Assembly (NCBI GenBank): GCA_016937035.1
Contig: JAFGWS010000169.1
Span: 1-24,710 of the forward strand
Direction of reading: 5' to 3'
DNA from: Pontiellaceae bacterium
GTDB taxonomy: Bacteria; Verrucomicrobiota; Kiritimatiellia; Kiritimatiellales; Pontiellaceae
Length of the DNA: 24,710 nt
This document shows positions 12,867 to 20,462 of this stretch, one piece after another. The notes under the pieces are model-generated. The model saw nothing but the letters and a program-made list of their open reading frames with translations. It was not told where the DNA came from and made no database searches. How positions within the stretch are numbered: the stretch's first letter is position 1; each line of letters opens with the position of its first letter. The position numbers and the translations under genes were made by a program.

Positions 12867-15800
12867 ATGAAGACCAATCGACGCATATCATCCTTGGGAA
12901 TTGCGGGCATTGCATTGCTGACAATCGGTGCGCTGGTCGGCGTTATTTTTCTCAGTCTCATGCCGCAAGTGCGAGACTATGTATATGGCCAGCGCCGGGA
13001 ACTGGTTCGGAACATGATGCAATTGGCGATGAGCGAAATCGGGTCCCGCCATACCGAGGTGCTCAACGGAACCCTCTCGCTGGAGGAGGCGAAAGCCAGA
13101 ACGATCCAGCGCATGCGGGATGCCCGATATGGCCGGGACATGAAGGAATATTTCTGGATCCTGGACAAGAAGCCCTCGATTGTGATGCATCCCTACCGCC
13201 CGGATCTGGAAGGTGAAACCCTTCACGATATCGATGAGTTCGATGTTCGGAGCGTTTTGCAGAAAATGGTGCAGGTGGCGGACTCTCCCGAAGGAGAGGG
13301 CTTTGTCGACTATCTCTGGCAGTGGCAAGATGATCGCACCCAGGTGAAACCGAAGATATCCTATGTGGGTCATTTCGAGCCGTGGGGGTGGGTTGTCGGC
13401 ACCGGCGTCTATGTCGACGACATTGAGGACTATTTGTCTGCATTCCGGAGGAATCTGATTAAGGTGTTGGCCATCATCCTCCTGACGGCGGGGTGCGGGA
13501 TTGGTCTTCTTACGCTCATTGCAATTAAATCGACCCGGAAAATTGCCGAGGGAGAAGAAGAAGTAACCCGGACTGAGGCGCGGTTCAGGACACTCTTTGA
13601 TGTCTTGCCTTTTTCATGCTTTATCAACGACGCCGACGGCCATATTCTTGAGGCCAATCAATACCACTACAACGCAACCGGTTGCTCCCGCGAGGAACTG
13701 CGCAATAAAACGATGGAAATGTTTGGCCGGACCATTGCGTCGGAAGATCGCGATGAGCTCATAGGTGAAATGAAAGCAACCGGCTATATTTCCGCGAAGG
13801 AGGTCCATCTCCGCACCCCGGGAAAAAATCGCTGGATCCTGCTGTCCAGTTCCGCGATCGATTGGTACGGGGAAAAAGCGTATATCAGTGCGACCGTCGA
13901 TATTACCATGCGGAAATTGGCTGCACTCGAAAACGAGGAAACCATTGAACGGATGCGGGCGCAAAGCGCGGCGCTGGCCGCAATCGCGGAAAGTGACGCG
14001 ATTGCCAGTGGAAAGGCCTCCCTGGCCCTCCCGGTCCTGGCCGAGCAGACGGCAAAGGCGCTCCGCGTCGAGCGCGTCGGAACCTGGATCCGCAATGAGG
14101 CAACGAATGAGATCCGCAACATGGATCAGTATGTCGCCGGCACCCACACCCATACCTCGGGAAACACGTTGTGCCTGGATGATTATCCGAGCTACCAAAA
14201 GGCGATGCGGCAGCAAACGCGGGTGGATGCGCACGATGTATTGACGGATCCGCGCGTGAAGGAGTTGGTGGATGGCTGGTTCATCCCCAATCACATCACT
14301 TCCCTGCTGGATGCGGCAATCATACAGGAAGGACGCTTCATCGGGCTTTTTTCCTGCGCACACATAGGCCCCAAGCGGGTTTGGCATCCGGATGAACAAG
14401 CCTTTGCCAGCTCGATGGCCGCCCTTGCCGGACAAATATTGGCGACGGAGGAACGCAGGCTTGCCGAAAAATCCCTGCGGGAAAGCGAAGAAAATCTCCG
14501 GGCAACGCTGGATTCCATCGGCGATGGCGTGGTTGTAACCGATCTTGAAGGGCGCGTTGCGAGGATGAATCCCGTTGGGGAGCGGCTCTCCGGGTGGACG
14601 CAGGACGATGCGCGGGGACGCCCCCTTGCCGAGGTGCTGAAAATCCACCGGGCCGACGAAAAGGATCGCGTGATCAACCCCATCGGGCATGCTCTTCAAC
14701 GTGGCGTAATAGAGGAAACGTTCGACAACCTCATGCTCGAATCCAAGAATGGCGGTACCTTCCAAATCGAAGAATCCGTCTCTCTTATCCACTCGGCTTC
14801 AGGCGATACAATCGGAGCGGTTTTGGTCTTCAAGGATGTTACCGAAAAAAGGGCGTTGCAGGAACAACTGAATCATGCGCAGAAAATGGAATCCATCGGT
14901 CAGCTTGCCAGCGGAATCGCCCACGATTTCAACAATGTGCTTGGTGGCATCATGGGCGCGGCCGAACTGTTGCGGACCGACCTTGCCGGCGGGGAAGATC
15001 CCGAGGAAGATATTCGCATAATCCTCAATAACACGGAGCGGGCCGCGGGTCTAACGAGCAAGCTGCTTTCTTTTGCGCGCAAGCAACCAACCGTCTCTTC
15101 CATGATCGATGCGATGCGTCCTCTCCGCGATGCGGTGGAGCTTTTTGAAAGTACGGTTGACAAGCGGATCCGCATCTCCCTCGATCTTCCGGATGAAGAA
15201 ATCCCCGTTATGGGCGATCCGTCGCAGTTGCAGAACGCCTTCATGAATATCCTCATCAATGCCAGCCATGCCATGCCCGAGGGAGGGGGGATTTATGTGT
15301 CGGCTGAATATCGCGACTTGGATTCCGGCTACTGCAAGGCCACCGCCATGGAGATTGTACCGGGACCGTTCATTGAAATAGAAATACGGGATACCGGGTG
15401 CGGGATACCGAAAGAAAACATGAAGCGCATATTCGAGCCCTTCTACACGACAAAAGAGTCGGGCAAAGGAACCGGACTGGGTTTGGCAAGCGTGCTTGGA
15501 ACCATTCGTCAACATGGCGGAGTTGTCAACGTCTACAGCGAGCCGGGAACGGGAACATCGTTCCATATCCTGCTTCCTGTGGCCGAAAAGGGGGAAAAGA
15601 AGGCGGTGGAATCGCCGAAGCAAATCATCAGGGGCTCCGGAACGATTCTTTTGGTCGATGACGAAAACAATGTGCGTTCGACAGCACAGGCCATGCTCGA
15701 AAACCTCGGCTACCGGGTTCTGATTGCAGAAAACGGCAGACAAGGCCTCGACTTGTTCAGACAAAAGTCCAACACGATTGATTTGGTTATCCTTGACATG

Positions 15801-16001
15801 ATAATGCCCGAAATGAACGGGAAGGACTGCTTCCTTGCCATGAAAGAAATCCAGTCTGATGTCAGGGTCATTCTCTCGTCCGGCTTCTCCCGGGATGACG
15901 AGGTCGCGGCCATGAAATCGGCCGGACTGCGCGGGTTTATTCAAAAGCCCTTCCGCCTGGCCCAGTTGGCGCAGACGGTACAAGACGCACTGCAGGAATA
16001 A
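12867..16001 (+). CDS. Membrane hybrid sensor histidine kinase
   Basis: A 1044-residue hybrid kinase. In order: TM1 (about 7-31); periplasmic single-Cache (sCache_2-like) sensor (32-195) with YFWILD and GWVVGTGVYVDDI; TM2 (196-219); PAS (236-350); GAF (365-530); PAS (540-660); HisKA with phospho-acceptor His686 in SGIAHDFNN; HATPase with N-box NAFMNILINASHAM, DTGCGIP and GKGTGLGLAS; receiver (about 927-1040) with phospho-acceptor D977 in VILDMIMP and FIQKPF. There is no DNA-binding output, so it must act through a phosphotransfer or a separate regulator. ATG 12867 is preferred over 12861 because GGAG (12856-12859) is 7 nt away. The gene lies 171 bp behind the corrinoid operon on the same strand and converges with the radical SAM gene. 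Cache sensors of this kind bind small organic ligands. Confidence 0.93.
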   Translation: MKTNRRISSLGIAGIALLTIGALVGVIFLSLMPQVRDYVYGQRRELVRNMMQLAMSEIGSRHTEVLNGTLSLEEAKARTIQRMRDARYGRDMKEYFWILDKKPSIVMHPYRPDLEGETLHDIDEFDVRSVLQKMVQVADSPEGEGFVDYLWQWQDDRTQVKPKISYVGHFEPWGWVVGTGVYVDDIEDYLSAFRRNLIKVLAIILLTAGCGIGLLTLIAIKSTRKIAEGEEEVTRTEARFRTLFDVLPFSCFINDADGHILEANQYHYNATGCSREELRNKTMEMFGRTIASEDRDELIGEMKATGYISAKEVHLRTPGKNRWILLSSSAIDWYGEKAYISATVDITMRKLAALENEETIERMRAQSAALAAIAESDAIASGKASLALPVLAEQTAKALRVERVGTWIRNEATNEIRNMDQYVAGTHTHTSGNTLCLDDYPSYQKAMRQQTRVDAHDVLTDPRVKELVDGWFIPNHITSLLDAAIIQEGRFIGLFSCAHIGPKRVWHPDEQAFASSMAALAGQILATEERRLAEKSLRESEENLRATLDSIGDGVVVTDLEGRVARMNPVGERLSGWTQDDARGRPLAEVLKIHRADEKDRVINPIGHALQRGVIEETFDNLMLESKNGGTFQIEESVSLIHSASGDTIGAVLVFKDVTEKRALQEQLNHAQKMESIGQLASGIAHDFNNVLGGIMGAAELLRTDLAGGEDPEEDIRIILNNTERAAGLTSKLLSFARKQPTVSSMIDAMRPLRDAVELFESTVDKRIRISLDLPDEEIPVMGDPSQLQNAFMNILINASHAMPEGGGIYVSAEYRDLDSGYCKATAMEIVPGPFIEIEIRDTGCGIPKENMKRIFEPFYTTKESGKGTGLGLASVLGTIRQHGGVVNVYSEPGTGTSFHILLPVAEKGEKKAVESPKQIIRGSGTILLVDDENNVRSTAQAMLENLGYRVLIAENGRQGLDLFRQKSNTIDLVILDMIMPEMNGKDCFLAMKEIQSDVRVILSSGFSRDDEVAAMKSAGLRGFIQKPFRLAQLAQTVQDALQE

Positions 16002-16063
16002 TCCTCCAGCACGGCATGGCTGGGCGTGTTCCTTCGAGGGCTCGCATAAACGGATTGGACGAA

Positions 16064-17158
16064 CTATCCGCCCAGATCTTCGAGATAGGAGATGATGGGA
16101 AACGCCGGGTTGTAGTATCGATTCAGGAAGAGTGCGTTGCGCTCGCGGTAAAGCGTGTCCGCCAGATGGTCCGCAATGGGAATGAGCACCCGCTCGTGGG
16201 CGCAGTGGACCGGCGAGACCGTCATGAAGTCGCCGGTGGATTGGCGGTTGAGGCAGGCGCAATGGTTATGGCAGCGCCTTTGCAGCGCGCAGGTTTTGCA
16301 TTCCTGCTTGGGGGCTTCGTTCCGGTCGAACAACGATTGCTGCAGCTCGGCATTTACGCCTTTGCCGACCTGACCGAGTTCATAGTCCGGATCGCCAACA
16401 AACTGGACGCAGGGATAGTAGCGCCCATCGGCGGAAACCGAAATCTGCCGCTTCCCGAAGCGGCAGGAGTTGCAGTAGTTTTCCATCACCCGGCTGGCGA
16501 TCGCCCGGTCGAACGGTGAAAAGTAAATCTTCTTCCGGTCGCGATAGAGTTGAAGGATCCATTTTTCGAGCTTGCGGTATTGGGCGCGGAGCGCGGCGAT
16601 GTCCCGATCCGTCCACTCGGCTGCATGATTCAGCGAAACGATGAAATAGCGAACGCCCTTGTCGTAAAGCCACGCAACGCCCTCGGAAAAATATCCGATG
16701 GTTTCCGGGTTCACCACCATCATGATCGGGGCATAGGGTGCGTGTTTCAGCAGCAGTTCAAGCTGCTTTTCGAGTACATCGGCGGTTCCCTCCCCGGATG
16801 CCCCGAATCGAAATTTGTCGTGGGCAACCGGGAGTCCGTCGAAACTCATCGCCAGCGTCAGGGATCGGTTGCGGGTGTTTTGAAGAAATTCTTCGGAGAG
16901 CAGCAGTCCATTGGTGGTGATTTTATAGTGGAAATTGTGCGGCCATTCGGCGTCGCACCACGCCATGATTTCAAGGATCAGCTCCTGCCGCAACAAGGGC
17001 TCGCCGCCGAAGAAAACGATCCCGCTGTTGGGCACCCAAGCACATTCGCGGATGGCCCGGGTAGCGGTCTCGAATGACATTTCCGCCGATCCGCGCCTTT
17101 CATAGCAGTATCGACAGCGCATATTGCAGCGCTCGGTAAGGTGTAGGGTCAGATGCAT
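16064..17158 (-). CDS. Radical SAM/SPASM enzyme, likely peptide or protein maturase
   Basis: A 364-residue radical SAM enzyme. The 4Fe-4S/AdoMet motif CxxxCxxC is C11-C15-C18 (LTERCNMRCRYCYE), followed by GGEP at 51-54. A C-terminal SPASM domain, which holds auxiliary FeS clusters, has CNSCRFGKRQISVSADGRYYPC and CKTCALQRRCHNHCACLN. SPASM enzymes mainly modify ribosomal peptides or proteins (thioether links, C-C bonds, formylglycine in sulfatases). It is not a typical anaerobic sulfatase-maturating enzyme, as the N-terminal string differs and no sulfatase is nearby. The ATG lies 6 bp after the stop of the upstream gene, without its own ribosome site, so it is translationally coupled. The natural candidate substrate is that upstream protein. 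Confidence 0.9.
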   Translation of the reverse strand: MHLTLHLTERCNMRCRYCYERRGSAEMSFETATRAIRECAWVPNSGIVFFGGEPLLRQELILEIMAWCDAEWPHNFHYKITTNGLLLSEEFLQNTRNRSLTLAMSFDGLPVAHDKFRFGASGEGTADVLEKQLELLLKHAPYAPIMMVVNPETIGYFSEGVAWLYDKGVRYFIVSLNHAAEWTDRDIAALRAQYRKLEKWILQLYRDRKKIYFSPFDRAIASRVMENYCNSCRFGKRQISVSADGRYYPCVQFVGDPDYELGQVGKGVNAELQQSLFDRNEAPKQECKTCALQRRCHNHCACLNRQSTGDFMTVSPVHCAHERVLIPIADHLADTLYRERNALFLNRYYNPAFPIISYLEDLGG

Positions 17159-17164
17159 CGGTGG

Positions 17165-18112
17165 CTAGGGGGCGGGCGTTTCGATCAACCCTTCTTCTCT
17201 CAACACAGCGAGGAAATGATCGATTTGTTTCTGCAGGGCGGCTTGCCCGGCTGCTTTGGCCGCCTTTGCCGATGCGCTTTGGTACTCACGCCACGCGAGG
17301 TTCTGCTCCTCATTCGTCATGTTATTTGTATTCGGACGTTTGGGCCATATTGCCGGTTTTGCTACCGGATCAAAAAAGATGCCGTAGACGCCCGGCTCCA
17401 GATCCGACTGGGCGACAAGGCTGTCGCGCAGGCGATTAGCGGTGTCGGCAAGTTCGTAAACCGAAATCGAGGACATACTGGACATTGGTTTTTGCCATGT
17501 TTCATAGTCCCGTGTCCCGATGTATTCGATGCGGATGGTCTGGTTGTTGAAGGCCAGATCAAATTGAAATGGTTTGCGCGGGTGAAGGGAAAGCGATTCG
17601 TTGATTGGATTTCCTTCTCCACTTTTTGTGTTGATGCCGGAGGATGGCGATGTTGAAGTTTCGGGTGTGGCGATATCCGCCACGGTCGGGGCCTGGTTGT
17701 CCAGTTTGAGCCCCGCTTTGGCAAACTCCTTGCGGATCAGGTCCAGCGCATCGTCTTCGGAAAGAAATGCCGGCGGGTTGATTGCCATGCACCCATGGGA
17801 ACCGCGTCCATCGTTGGCCAGTGCTTCCTGCAGCAAAGGAATAACCTTGGGAACAACCTGTTCCGCCGGCTTTTCGTAGTTTTCAGGATGATCGTTGTCT
17901 GGCGTTGATGCCACCGGAACAACCGGGGTTGCCGATTCCTCCGCCACGGCCGCACCGCTGAGCATCCACTGGAGGGCGGCGCAGCTTCCGGCCAACCGTG
18001 CCGCCTGTTGCCAGCGGTTGGATGAAGGTTTCTCGAACGATGAATCCATGCCGAACTCGCGCTGCATAGGCATGGGTTGTGGTTTATACGCTTTCAGCGG
18101 TTGAACTTTCAT
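17165..18112 (-). CDS. Unrecognised exported protein paired with radical SAM enzyme
   Basis: A 315-residue protein of no family I can name. The N-terminus MKVQPLKAYKPQPMPMQREF is followed by a hydrophobic segment (38-57: ARLAGSCAALQWMLSGAAVA) that could be a late signal peptide or a membrane anchor. A Pro/Val-rich linker comes next, then GSHGCMAINPPAFLSEDDAL (104-123), the most motif-like part, with one of only two cysteines (C108; the other is C44). The rest is predicted mixed alpha/beta and ends in an Ala/Lys-rich coiled coil. The start is set by AAAGGAG 6 nt before the ATG at 18112. It is the first gene of a two-gene operon, 6 bp before the radical SAM gene, with a good promoter upstream. 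It may be the enzyme's substrate; the N-terminal 37 residues could be a leader. Confidence 0.75.
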   Translation of the reverse strand: MKVQPLKAYKPQPMPMQREFGMDSSFEKPSSNRWQQAARLAGSCAALQWMLSGAAVAEESATPVVPVASTPDNDHPENYEKPAEQVVPKVIPLLQEALANDGRGSHGCMAINPPAFLSEDDALDLIRKEFAKAGLKLDNQAPTVADIATPETSTSPSSGINTKSGEGNPINESLSLHPRKPFQFDLAFNNQTIRIEYIGTRDYETWQKPMSSMSSISVYELADTANRLRDSLVAQSDLEPGVYGIFFDPVAKPAIWPKRPNTNNMTNEEQNLAWREYQSASAKAAKAAGQAALQKQIDHFLAVLREEGLIETPAP

Positions 18113-18352
18113 GGCCTGCTCCTTTCCGCAAGGTATGGAATTATAACGGATAAACAATAATTTGCAATGTACTGTGCGATACCGCGACCAGCTGTTTAAA
18201 ACAAGTATTTGCAAGTAAATATCCCTGAATCCGGCATCAAGACGCCGAGCCGCTGGATCTGATGGTCAACTCAACTTTTTCTCCACCGATTTGGCGGAAG
18301 ACCCGAATTTTCTGATTGGCGGTGATGACAAATCTCGTCATATTCCGCCGCC
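18113..18352. other. Divergent intergenic region
   Basis: 240 bp between the divergent radical SAM operon and the YkgJ-like gene. It is AT-rich near the operon, where a sigma-70 promoter is visible. The half next to the YkgJ-like gene shows no convincing promoter or ribosome site. Confidence 0.5.
18140..18167 (-). promoter_or_regulatory. Sigma-70 promoter of the radical SAM operon
   Basis: On the minus strand, TTGCAA (18162-18167, 4 of 6 to TTGACA) is followed after 16 bp by a perfect TATAAT (18140-18145). The site lies about 28 bp upstream of the predicted start codon at 18112, leaving room for a short leader with the AAAGGAG ribosome site. Confidence 0.6.
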
Positions 18353-18913
18353 ATGAAATGTATCGAAGAAATCATCGATCCCTACGTAGAACTGGAGCGC
18401 AGAGTCCGCGAGCTGATGAGCCGCTTTTTCAGCGAAACGTGCGGACTGTGCACCGCCTGCTGCTGCCGTGCGGATATTTGCGAGGAGGTCGCCGACAGCG
18501 CCTTTCTTCGGATGCTGCTCCGCAAACAGGATCGATCTGTCGCCGACATGGACGATCGCTACGGCTGGATCGATGTGGATGGGTGCACGCTGGAGGTTGG
18601 ACGACCGCCCATCTGTTACGCCTATTTTTGCGACGAAATACTTGCCCGCCTACCCGACGATGAGAGCCGCTATCTCTTCCGCATTCTCGGTCGCCTCCTT
18701 GATTATGTCGGCGAACAGGCGCTGGGCGATCAGCACTTGACGGAAATCGGCAACCCCGACGATCTGGAGCGGATCAACCTGCGCGTACTTGAAAAACGCC
18801 TTCACCAAGCCGTCGCTGTCTTGGAGGTGATTGAAGAGCTGATCGAAACCGAATGCCGCCTCGGCCCCGCCGATCGCCGAGTGCTCAGCCTCATCGATCT
18901 GCCCGAACAGTGA
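18353..18913 (+). CDS. YkgJ-like cysteine-cluster protein
   Basis: A 186-residue protein of the YkgJ/'putative zinc- or iron-chelating' family. The cysteine cluster CGLCTACCCRADIC (30-43) and the downstream DGCTLEVGRPPICYAYFC give about nine cysteines in the family pattern (CxxCxxCC ... C ... C). Function is unproven; a metal or FeS site is likely, in the cytoplasm. The second half is helical without cysteines. The ATG at 18353 is the only sensible start, though no Shine-Dalgarno is visible. It lies divergent from the radical SAM operon and 54 bp before the cupin gene. Confidence 0.8.
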   Translation: MKCIEEIIDPYVELERRVRELMSRFFSETCGLCTACCCRADICEEVADSAFLRMLLRKQDRSVADMDDRYGWIDVDGCTLEVGRPPICYAYFCDEILARLPDDESRYLFRILGRLLDYVGEQALGDQHLTEIGNPDDLERINLRVLEKRLHQAVAVLEVIEELIETECRLGPADRRVLSLIDLPEQ

Positions 18914-18967
18914 GTATTTAATCCGATCCGGGAAATGCTGTTATCCGGTCCAAATAAGGAAAGAAGC

Positions 18968-19288
18968 ATGAATCTATTCAACGACATTCCATCCACCCTG
19001 ACGGAAGAGCTCTTCACGGTGTTGGCGGAGAGTCGGAGCGTGAAGGTCGAGCGCATTGTGTCCGACGGCCACGCCTCGCCGGAGGGGTTTTGGTATAATC
19101 AGGAACAGCATGAGTGGGTTTTGCTCCTTTCCGGATCGGCCCTGCTTTTAGTGGAAAAGGACCATGCGGTTGAGCGCGTCGAACTTGCTCCGGGCGACCA
19201 TCTTCTCATTCCCGCGCATCAGCGCCACCGCGTGGAATCGACCGCGTCGTCTGAAAAAACAATCTGGCTGGCCGTTTTCTACTCCTGA
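18968..19288 (+). CDS. Small cupin-domain protein
   Basis: A 106-residue single-domain cupin, a double-stranded beta-helix that often binds a metal. Visible cupin segments are HEWVLLLSGSALLLVE (first motif region) and LAPGDHLLIPAHQRHRVE (PGD plus the histidine-rich second motif). Histidines at HEW, PAH and RHR are candidate ligands. Small cupins like this are diverse (sugar or small-molecule binding, isomerases), so no function is given. The start at 18968 follows a purine-rich AAGGAAAGAAG; an earlier in-frame ATG at 18935 lacks a ribosome site. It may be co-transcribed with the YkgJ-like gene. Confidence 0.85.
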   Translation: MNLFNDIPSTLTEELFTVLAESRSVKVERIVSDGHASPEGFWYNQEQHEWVLLLSGSALLLVEKDHAVERVELAPGDHLLIPAHQRHRVESTASSEKTIWLAVFYS

Positions 19289-19595
19289 AAATGCTGCCGA
19301 TACGGAGCAACCTTTACTAATCAGCTCACATATTACATGCATTTTGAGTCCGCCATCTCTGCTCAGAAAGAGGGGTTCGCTCTGTTTTTTTCGTAATAAT
19401 TCAAAATTGCAGTTGAGTATATCTATGCATGTCCGTACCTTCGAACCCTAAAAGTTAGGTGCATTTTTCTTATGGAAGACTGTTCCCAGATGTAGGTTTT
19501 AGGGAACAGGCAGGTTCTGTCAAAAATTCTATGAAAAGGATGGATAAGTTTGAATAGATCGTTTTATTGAACTTGGCTAGATAATGAGGTTTATT
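19289..19595. other. Intergenic region with possible leader structures
   Basis: 307 bp without a gene, AT-rich. It includes two overlapping 8-bp inverted repeats (19446-19509), listed separately, just ahead of the dehydrogenase gene. Nothing else recognisable is present. Confidence 0.45.
19446..19509 (+). promoter_or_regulatory. Overlapping inverted repeats ahead of the SDR gene
   Basis: CTGTTCCC (19480-19487) is a perfect complement of GGGAACAG (19502-19509), and CCCTAAAA (19446-19453) of TTTTAGGG (19497-19504). The two right arms share GGG at 19502-19504, so the hairpins exclude each other, as in attenuators and riboswitches. They end 86 bp before the SDR start codon. No known riboswitch consensus was recognised. 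Confidence 0.35.
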
Positions 19596-20327
19596 ATGAA
19601 AAATGTTCTGATTTTAGGGGCTACGTCGGATATGGCGCAGGCGATTGCAAAGAAGTATGCTGTCGAGGGGTGGAGCCTGTCGCTGGCGGCGCTGGAGCCG
19701 GAAATGCTGGAAACGATCGCGGCCGATCTGCGGATCCGCAGCGCTGCACCAGTGGACGCGTACACGTTTAACGCAACCGATTTTGAGGGCCATACCGCCT
19801 TTTATGCATCGCTGAAAACCAAACCGGATGCCGTGGTGGCGGCGTTTGGATATATGAGCGATCAGGAAAAGGTGCGAAACGATCCGGCGGATATCCGCCG
19901 GACGATTGATATTAATTTTACCGGCATGGCGACGATGCTCAGCGTGATTGCCGATGATTTTGAAAAGCGGGGCAGCGGTGCAATTGCGGCAATCAGCTCC
20001 GTGGCGGGCGATCGCGGGCGCCAGAGCAACTATATTTACGGCAGCGCCAAGGCCGGGTTAACGGCCTTTCTTTCCGGTCTGCGCAATCGGCTTGCGCCTA
20101 AGGGCGTGCATGTGATGACGGTGAAGCCGGGTTTTGTCCGAACGAAAATGACCGAAGGGCTGGAGCTTCCGGGGATACTGACTGCTGATCCGGAGCAGGT
20201 CGCCAAGGCCGTTTATAAAGGGATGGAGAAAAAGCGTAATGTGGTTTACGTCCTTTGGATGTGGCGCTGTATTATGCTCATGATCCGCCACATTCCCGAG
20301 TTCATCTTTAAAAAGATGGGGATGTAG
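19596..20327 (+). CDS. Short-chain dehydrogenase (DprE2-like SDR)
   Basis: A 243-residue classical SDR that reduces or oxidises an alcohol/ketone with NAD(P). The N-terminal cofactor loop is GATSDMAQAIA (8-18); the catalytic set is Ser134/135 in ISSVAG with Y148-x3-K152 (YGSAK). The GATSDMA form of the glycine loop and the hydrophobic C-terminus VVYVLWMWRCIMLMIRHIPEFIFKKMGM resemble DprE2 (decaprenylphosphoryl-ribose epimerase partner) and related membrane-associated SDRs. No DprE1-like flavoenzyme is in the window, so the substrate is open. ATG 19596 is preferred to 19584 because GAGG lies 6 nt before it. Confidence 0.88.
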   Translation: MKNVLILGATSDMAQAIAKKYAVEGWSLSLAALEPEMLETIAADLRIRSAAPVDAYTFNATDFEGHTAFYASLKTKPDAVVAAFGYMSDQEKVRNDPADIRRTIDINFTGMATMLSVIADDFEKRGSGAIAAISSVAGDRGRQSNYIYGSAKAGLTAFLSGLRNRLAPKGVHVMTVKPGFVRTKMTEGLELPGILTADPEQVAKAVYKGMEKKRNVVYVLWMWRCIMLMIRHIPEFIFKKMGM

Positions 20328-20462
20328 GATTTATATGGATAGATGGTTTGAGCATCGTTCGGGCCTTGGATAATGTACGGATTTTTCTGGTTCACGGCGT
20401 GTTAAATGAACAGAGATCGACCGTTTTGGGTCGGCTCTCAACGAAGTTAGACTGTATGGAAT

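Noticed and set aside
13614..14792. 392-codon minus-strand frame opposite the histidine kinase
   Set aside because: Long but an exact shadow of the PAS/GAF coding region, with no ribosome site or recognisable domain.
16002..16063. Bidirectional terminator between the convergent kinase and radical SAM genes
   Set aside because: CCAGC/GCTGG gives only a 5-bp stem and there is no T-run on either side.
15051..16262. 403-codon minus-strand frame spanning the kinase 3' end
   Set aside because: Shadow of HATPase and receiver coding sequence, overlapping the true radical SAM gene as well; composition is atypical for a protein.
16064..17158. Anaerobic sulfatase-maturating enzyme
   Set aside because: It shares the radical SAM/SPASM layout, but the N-terminal string differs from that family and no sulfatase gene is in the window; the adjacent unknown protein is a better partner.
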